Made by a program: the position numbers and the translations under genes
Assembly: GCA_019115125.1 (NCBI GenBank)
Contig: DXEG01000022.1
Span: 1-56,002 of the forward strand
Reading direction: 5' to 3'
From: Candidatus Blautia faecipullorum
Lineage (GTDB): Bacteria; Bacillota; Clostridia; Lachnospirales; Lachnospiraceae
DNA length: 56,002 nt
The notes under the pieces: model-generated
Databases searched by the model: none
What the model saw: only the letters and a program-made list of their open reading frames with translations
Told to the model about the DNA's origin: nothing
Part shown: positions 52,470 to 56,002 of the stretch, piece by piece
How the letters are laid out: the number at the start of each line of letters is the position of its first letter
Numbering within the stretch: the stretch's first letter is position 1

Positions 52470-53056
52470 GTACAATACCTTATGTGATCGAACAGACAAG
52501 CCGTGGCGAACGCAGTTACGATATTTTTTCCAGACTGCTTTCTGACAGAATTATTTTTTTAGGAGAAGAAGTTAGTGATGTTTCTGCAAGTTTAGTTATT
52601 GCACAAATGCTATTTTTAGAAGCTCAAGACCCTAAAAAAGATATACAACTATATATCAATAGCCCTGGCGGTTCTGTTTCAGCAGGTTTTGCCATTTATG
52701 ATACAATGCAGTATATCAAATGTGATGTTTCAACCATATGCATAGGACTTGCCGCTAGTTTTGGAGCTTTTTTATTGGCAGGAGGTTCTAAAGGAAAACG
52801 TATTGCTTTGCCAAATTCACAAATAATGATCCATCAGCCTGCCATTCATGGCAATGGAGTTCAAGGGCAGGCAACTGATATAAAAATCATGTCCGATCAT
52901 ATGCAAAAGAGCAAACAACGCTTAAATGCCATTTTAGCTGACAACACAGGTAGAAGCATTCAGGAAATTGCTGTCGCCACAGAACGTGATAACTATATGA
53001 ACGCAGAAGAAGCAAAGGATTTTGGCCTGATTGACAAAATTATTGACAGTCGCTAA
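52466..53056 (+). CDS. clpP: ClpP-family serine protease, accessory copy
   Basis: 196 residues. Catalytic S98 (LAASFGAF), H123 (MIHQP) and D175 (TERDNYM) are all present; the usual ASMGA is ASFGA. The N-terminus [17 protein letters not shown] matches housekeeping ClpP, so it should form a tetradecamer. No Clp ATPase is encoded nearby and the gene is AT-rich, so this is probably an acquired second copy coupled to the AraC-type regulator. Confidence 0.93.
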   Translation: MSTIPYVIEQTSRGERSYDIFSRLLSDRIIFLGEEVSDVSASLVIAQMLFLEAQDPKKDIQLYINSPGGSVSAGFAIYDTMQYIKCDVSTICIGLAASFGAFLLAGGSKGKRIALPNSQIMIHQPAIHGNGVQGQATDIKIMSDHMQKSKQRLNAILADNTGRSIQEIAVATERDNYMNAEEAKDFGLIDKIIDSR

Positions 53057-53111
53057 AGAGGTGATGACAAGACGGGAAAATCATTATGGCTATAAGTTCA
53101 GCGGATCAGTA

Positions 53112-53155
53112 CCGGGAAAAGGCAGTTTTAATTGACTGTCATTTCCCGGCCTGTT
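53112..53155 (+). terminator. Terminator after clpP
   Basis: CCGGGAAA-GGCAGTT (53112-53127) pairs with GACTGTC-TTTCCCGG (53134-53149) with small mismatches, followed by a T-rich stretch. Confidence 0.65.
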
Positions 53156-53189
53156 TCATTTCGCTGCTCCTCTATAACCGTTCTTCTGT

Positions 53190-54065
53190 CTACAGACTTG
53201 TCAGGACCGGATTCTCCAGATAGTCATAAAGCCGGTCTATCTCACTTGGTTTCGCGCAGTCCAGCATGGAAGGACAATTTTTATCCAGCCCGCGGATCCG
53301 CTCCATATCCTCTTTATCCAGCGCAAAATCCCATATTGCCAGATTTTCTTCCATTCTCTCCCTGTGCACGGACTTTGGAATGATGACAATTCCCTGCTGG
53401 ACGTTCCACCGCAGAATAATCTGTGCCGCCGTCTTTTTATGCTTTGCGGCGATTTCCTGCAGAACAGGCTCCGTGAACATTCCTTTTAAACCTTCTGCAA
53501 AAGGCGCCCATCCCTGGGGCTGTACCCCCAGTTTGCGCATCACCGCAAGGTCTTCTGCCCGCTGATAATGGGGATGGCGCTCAATCTGATCGACCATCGG
53601 CTTGATATTTACGTTATAGCAAAGATCCATCAGCCGGGCTGCGTCAAAGTTGCATACCCCAATGGCACGGACTTTCTTCTCCTGATAAAGCTCTTCCATC
53701 GCTCTCCATGCGCCGTAATAATCGCCCAGCGGCATGTGGATAAGATAGAGGTCGAGATAATCCAGCCCCAGCTTATCCATGGAGCTGCCAAATGCCTCTT
53801 TGAGCTTTTCATATCCCATCTCCTGGATGTAAGCCTTCGTTGTGACAAAAAGTTCTTCTCTCCGCACAGGACCTTCAGAAACCGCTCTTTGGATTCCCCG
53901 GCCCACCGCCTCTTCGTTTTTATAGGAGCTGGCGGTATCGATCAGTCGGTATCCTGTCCGAATTGCCTGGTATACCACCTCTTCACACTCGTTTTCCGGG
54001 ACCTGAAAGACCCCAAAACCCTCCTGAGGCATCTCTACATGATTTCTCAGTTTTATATACTGCAT
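53190..54065 (-). CDS. Aldo/keto reductase
   Basis: 291 residues from the ATG at 54065 (MQYIKLRNHVEMP) behind GAGGAGGA. Catalytic tetrad parts are visible: D and Y in IDTASSYKNEEAVG, K in VTTKAY, H in LIHMPLGDY. C-terminal IPKSVHRERMEENL binds NADP(H). Family reduces aldehydes or ketones; substrate unknown. Confidence 0.93.
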   Translation of the reverse strand: MQYIKLRNHVEMPQEGFGVFQVPENECEEVVYQAIRTGYRLIDTASSYKNEEAVGRGIQRAVSEGPVRREELFVTTKAYIQEMGYEKLKEAFGSSMDKLGLDYLDLYLIHMPLGDYYGAWRAMEELYQEKKVRAIGVCNFDAARLMDLCYNVNIKPMVDQIERHPHYQRAEDLAVMRKLGVQPQGWAPFAEGLKGMFTEPVLQEIAAKHKKTAAQIILRWNVQQGIVIIPKSVHRERMEENLAIWDFALDKEDMERIRGLDKNCPSMLDCAKPSEIDRLYDYLENPVLTSL

Positions 54066-54114
54066 CTTCTTCCTCCTCTCATTTTGCTTGTCACTTTTTG
54101 CAGCCTCACATTGT

Positions 54115-54717
54115 TTATTCCTCATACGGGAAAACTGTAATAGTTCCGCTTAAGCGCTCGATAAATTCTTCCCCTGAAACCACCGTTCCCAGCTCATACA
54201 GGCTGTTGTTCGGCGCGCAGGGCGCATAAAACATAACCACGTCGCCCCAGGGCTCATAATAGGAGAGAGAACCTGGTTCCCCTCCGGAAAACGGCGTATC
54301 TTCCGTACTCAGTTTTTCAGGATAAAAGGTCATCTCATTGCTGCTGAACGGTTCTACTTCTGTCGTCAGCGGAAGCTGGGCATACAGTTCTACTGCCGCC
54401 CGGCTGCCGTTCAATTCGTAAATAATCTCATATTCATCTGATTTCACCAAAATCTTCATGGTTTCTTCCTCCTCTTTTTCCTCATCATCGTCCCGCGAGC
54501 CGGGCGGCGTTTCCGTTTCCGGCATAACTGCCTCTCCCGTCTCTGCCTCTGCGCGTTCTCTTCCTCTTGTCTCCTGTTCTCCGCTCTCACTGTTTCCCGT
54601 CTGCTGGCCGGAAGTGACGCTCGTTTCACCAGAATATGCGCACGCCGAAGCGGTCAGCATCAGAAATGCTATGGCGGCTATGCGGTTCACTTTTTTTAAT
54701 AATCTTTTCGCCTGCAT
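54115..54717 (-). CDS. Cyclophilin-like-fold lipoprotein
   Basis: 200 residues from the ATG at 54717, which is seven bases after AAGGAG. A lipoprotein signal peptide ends in LTASAC, so the mature protein is tethered to the membrane by Cys26. A Glu/Asp/Ser-rich linker of about 60 residues follows, then a domain (about 80-200) with SRAAVELYAQLP and the pattern SYYEPWGDVVMFYAP of the cyclophilin-like (DUF) family in Clostridia. Isomerase activity is not implied. Confidence 0.75.
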   Translation of the reverse strand: MQAKRLLKKVNRIAAIAFLMLTASACAYSGETSVTSGQQTGNSESGEQETRGRERAEAETGEAVMPETETPPGSRDDDEEKEEEETMKILVKSDEYEIIYELNGSRAAVELYAQLPLTTEVEPFSSNEMTFYPEKLSTEDTPFSGGEPGSLSYYEPWGDVVMFYAPCAPNNSLYELGTVVSGEEFIERLSGTITVFPYEE

Positions 54718-54736
54718 TTTCATACTCCTTAACAAG

Positions 54737-55615
54737 CTACGCACAGACACACCGGCAAATTTCGCCATTTTCATCTTTGCAGCCACTGATCACGATTTCT
54801 CCCTTCGCGTTTTCATCATCCCGGATGATCTCGCCCGCGGCGGGAACGACAATCCGCCCGGAATAGGGATTTTTTATACTGATGACCGGAGTGGTAATCG
54901 TCGCCTGTACGTCGCTTCTCTCAAAAGCAAAATCGGCTCCCTCCATTTCACAGTCGATAAGCTTCAGATTTTTGCAGTAGCACAGCGGCTGTGTCCCGAT
55001 GATCCTGCAGCGCTCAAAGGTCACGTTCTCGCAGTACCAGGCCAGATACTCGCCTCTGACAACGCTGTCCCTCACTGTGATATTTTTCGCGTGCCAGAAA
55101 GCGTCCTTGGTGTCAAAAACACAGTTCTCAAATACAGAATCTTCAATGTACTGGAAGGAATACTTGCCCTTCATCCGCACGTTTTTGAAATACAGGCGGT
55201 CAGAGCGCATCATAAAATATTCGCTTTCCGCCGTGCAGTCCTCCATCTGGATACCGCGGACAGACCAGCCAAATTCAGGGGAGATGATATCACAGTCCTT
55301 CATTTTTACTTCCGCGCATTCCCGCAGGGCCTTGATGCCGTGAAGCTTTGTATCAGTAATGGCAATGCGGTCGGAATACCAAAGAGCCGCCCGGCAAAGC
55401 TCCGTCATTTCTGAGCCATGGATTTCCAGCCCATGATCATGCCAGAAGGGATATCGCAGATTGAAAAAGCAGCGATCAGCCCGCACATTCGAACATTCCT
55501 TAAAGGCGCTCTCTCCATCGGCGGGTCCGTCAAAGCTGCAGTCTTCCACAATGACATCTCTGCTCCCATATAAAGCCCGTTCCATATCAAAGGTCTTGTT
55601 TTGAATTACATTCAT
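54737..55615 (-). CDS. DUF3737 right-handed beta-helix protein
   Basis: 292 residues from the ATG at 55615 behind AGGAGG. It opens MNVIQNKTFDMERALYGSRD and contains repeated units of the type xxNVxFxxCxI with Cys at regular steps (DCSF, DRCFF, DCDI, NCVF, ERCRI, DCEM), the mark of a beta-helix. The family is widespread in gut Firmicutes; function unknown. No signal peptide, so probably cytoplasmic. Confidence 0.88.
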   Translation of the reverse strand: MNVIQNKTFDMERALYGSRDVIVEDCSFDGPADGESAFKECSNVRADRCFFNLRYPFWHDHGLEIHGSEMTELCRAALWYSDRIAITDTKLHGIKALRECAEVKMKDCDIISPEFGWSVRGIQMEDCTAESEYFMMRSDRLYFKNVRMKGKYSFQYIEDSVFENCVFDTKDAFWHAKNITVRDSVVRGEYLAWYCENVTFERCRIIGTQPLCYCKNLKLIDCEMEGADFAFERSDVQATITTPVISIKNPYSGRIVVPAAGEIIRDDENAKGEIVISGCKDENGEICRCVCA

Positions 55616-55818
55616 GTTTTTCCTCCTGTTCCGTCCGGCAGCTAATAATGCCGTCCTGCACTCTTTATTTAATTCTTTCACCGTTCTGGAAATACTTTTT
55701 ATTGTTTACAAATTCAGTATACGGCCGAACCCAGAAAATAACAAATACTTATATATAATAGATTTGTATAGTTATTTCTATGACAAAACAAAGAAACATC
55801 CATAGCGGAGGGTTTTTG

Positions 55819-55875
55819 TATCATAGGAAAATCAACACTTTTGCGCATTAATGCAGCAAATCATTTCCTATGATA
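55819..55875. repeat. 57-bp inverted-repeat element, copy 2
   Basis: Ends TATCATAGGAAA and TTTCCTATGATA. Same length and orientation-reversed sequence as copy 1 (10617-10673). Its right end coincides exactly with the intron boundary at 55875/55876. Confidence 0.85.
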
Positions 55876-56002
55876 ATCGAGTAGGGGAGATAAATTCTCC
55901 CCTCTCACACCACCGTACATGCCGTTCGGCATACGGCGGTTCAACATAACTTCAAGGCATGGCGCTCACTATAGTACTCAAGACAGCTTATAAGTCCTGC
56001 TT
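55876..56002 (-). mobile_element. Group II intron, 3' end (continues beyond window)
   Basis: On the minus strand the sequence contains a domain V-like hairpin at about 55942-55907 (ACC-G-CCGTA-TGCC-GAAC-GGCA ... TACGG-T-GGT) and a domain VI-like hairpin (GGGGAGA with TCTCCCC, 55900-55884), ending CTACTCGAT at 55876. CGC sits where the AGC triad of domain V is in other classes, suggesting group IIC. The 5' part lies outside. Confidence 0.8.
55941..56002 (-). CDS. Group II intron reverse transcriptase/maturase, last residues
   Basis: Open frame entering from the window edge, reading AGLISCLEYYSERHALKLC then TGA, directly before domain V. The position is where an intron-encoded maturase would end. 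Too little to judge integrity. Confidence 0.55.
   Translation of the reverse strand, partial: AGLISCLEYYSERHALKLC

Noticed and set aside
53057..53130. Short open frame starting MTRRENHYGYK after clpP
   Set aside because: It runs into the terminator hairpin and resembles nothing; too short to support.

Overview
The window looks like a chromosomal segment from a mid-GC gut-type Clostridia, most likely a Lachnospiraceae member (Bacillota). This rests on gene order rather than a search: a B12-binding radical SAM protein with its DUF2344 partner, RNase G and rplU-prp-rpmA-obg; an Obg-YhbY-NadD-YqeK-RsfS run; a SepF-YlmH division cluster; and an mreBCD-mrdA-minDE-rodA-dac cluster, all with strong Gram-positive ribosome binding sites. 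No rRNA, tRNA or CRISPR array was seen.

Layout. 1-0.9 kb: the 3' part of an ATP-dependent DNA ligase and a MATE-transporter scrap. 0.9-9.7 kb: plus-strand housekeeping run (radical SAM pair, RNase G, glyoxalase, L21-Prp-L27, Obg, YhbY, NadD, YqeK, RsfS) ending at a bidirectional terminator. 9.8-10.5 kb: lexA on the minus strand. 10.5-18.5 kb: a plus-strand run starting with a structured leader and an HlyD-like envelope protein, then YggS, SepF, YlmH, AroB, LspA, RluD, a cytidylate-kinase-like protein and Dtd. 18.9-20 kb: a tyrosine recombinase. 20-26.3 kb: minus-strand ferredoxin-nitroreductase, then a five-gene unit encoding a free-standing adenylation enzyme, carrier protein, condensation-like enzyme, anchored hydrolase and SCP2 protein, divergent from a TetR regulator with duplicated operator-like sites. 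26.4-36.6 kb: minus-strand cell-shape and division cluster. 36.7-46.7 kb: two FAD proteins, a C-S lyase-like protein, MiaA, MutL and MutS.

47-53 kb is an accessory stretch. It holds an excisionase-like scrap, a cysteine/homocysteine unit (metY-cysK) facing an Rrf2 regulator, broken gene pieces, a Fic protein, and an AT-rich AraC-ClpP pair. The metY leader is the most interesting thing I found. Between a consensus promoter and metY there is a 40-codon ORF with five Cys codons, a 10-nt segment inside it that is exactly complementary to the 5' arm of a terminator, and the terminator itself. This has the architecture of a cysteine-codon transcription attenuator, layered on Rrf2-type operators.

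53-56 kb: an aldo/keto reductase, a cyclophilin-fold lipoprotein, a DUF3737 beta-helix protein, then a 57-bp inverted-repeat element (second copy at 10.6 kb, decayed copy at 9.7 kb) abutted exactly by the 3' end of a group II intron that runs off the window.

Coordinates of starts were chosen by ribosome binding site position and family N-termini; no alignment, folding or database computation was run.
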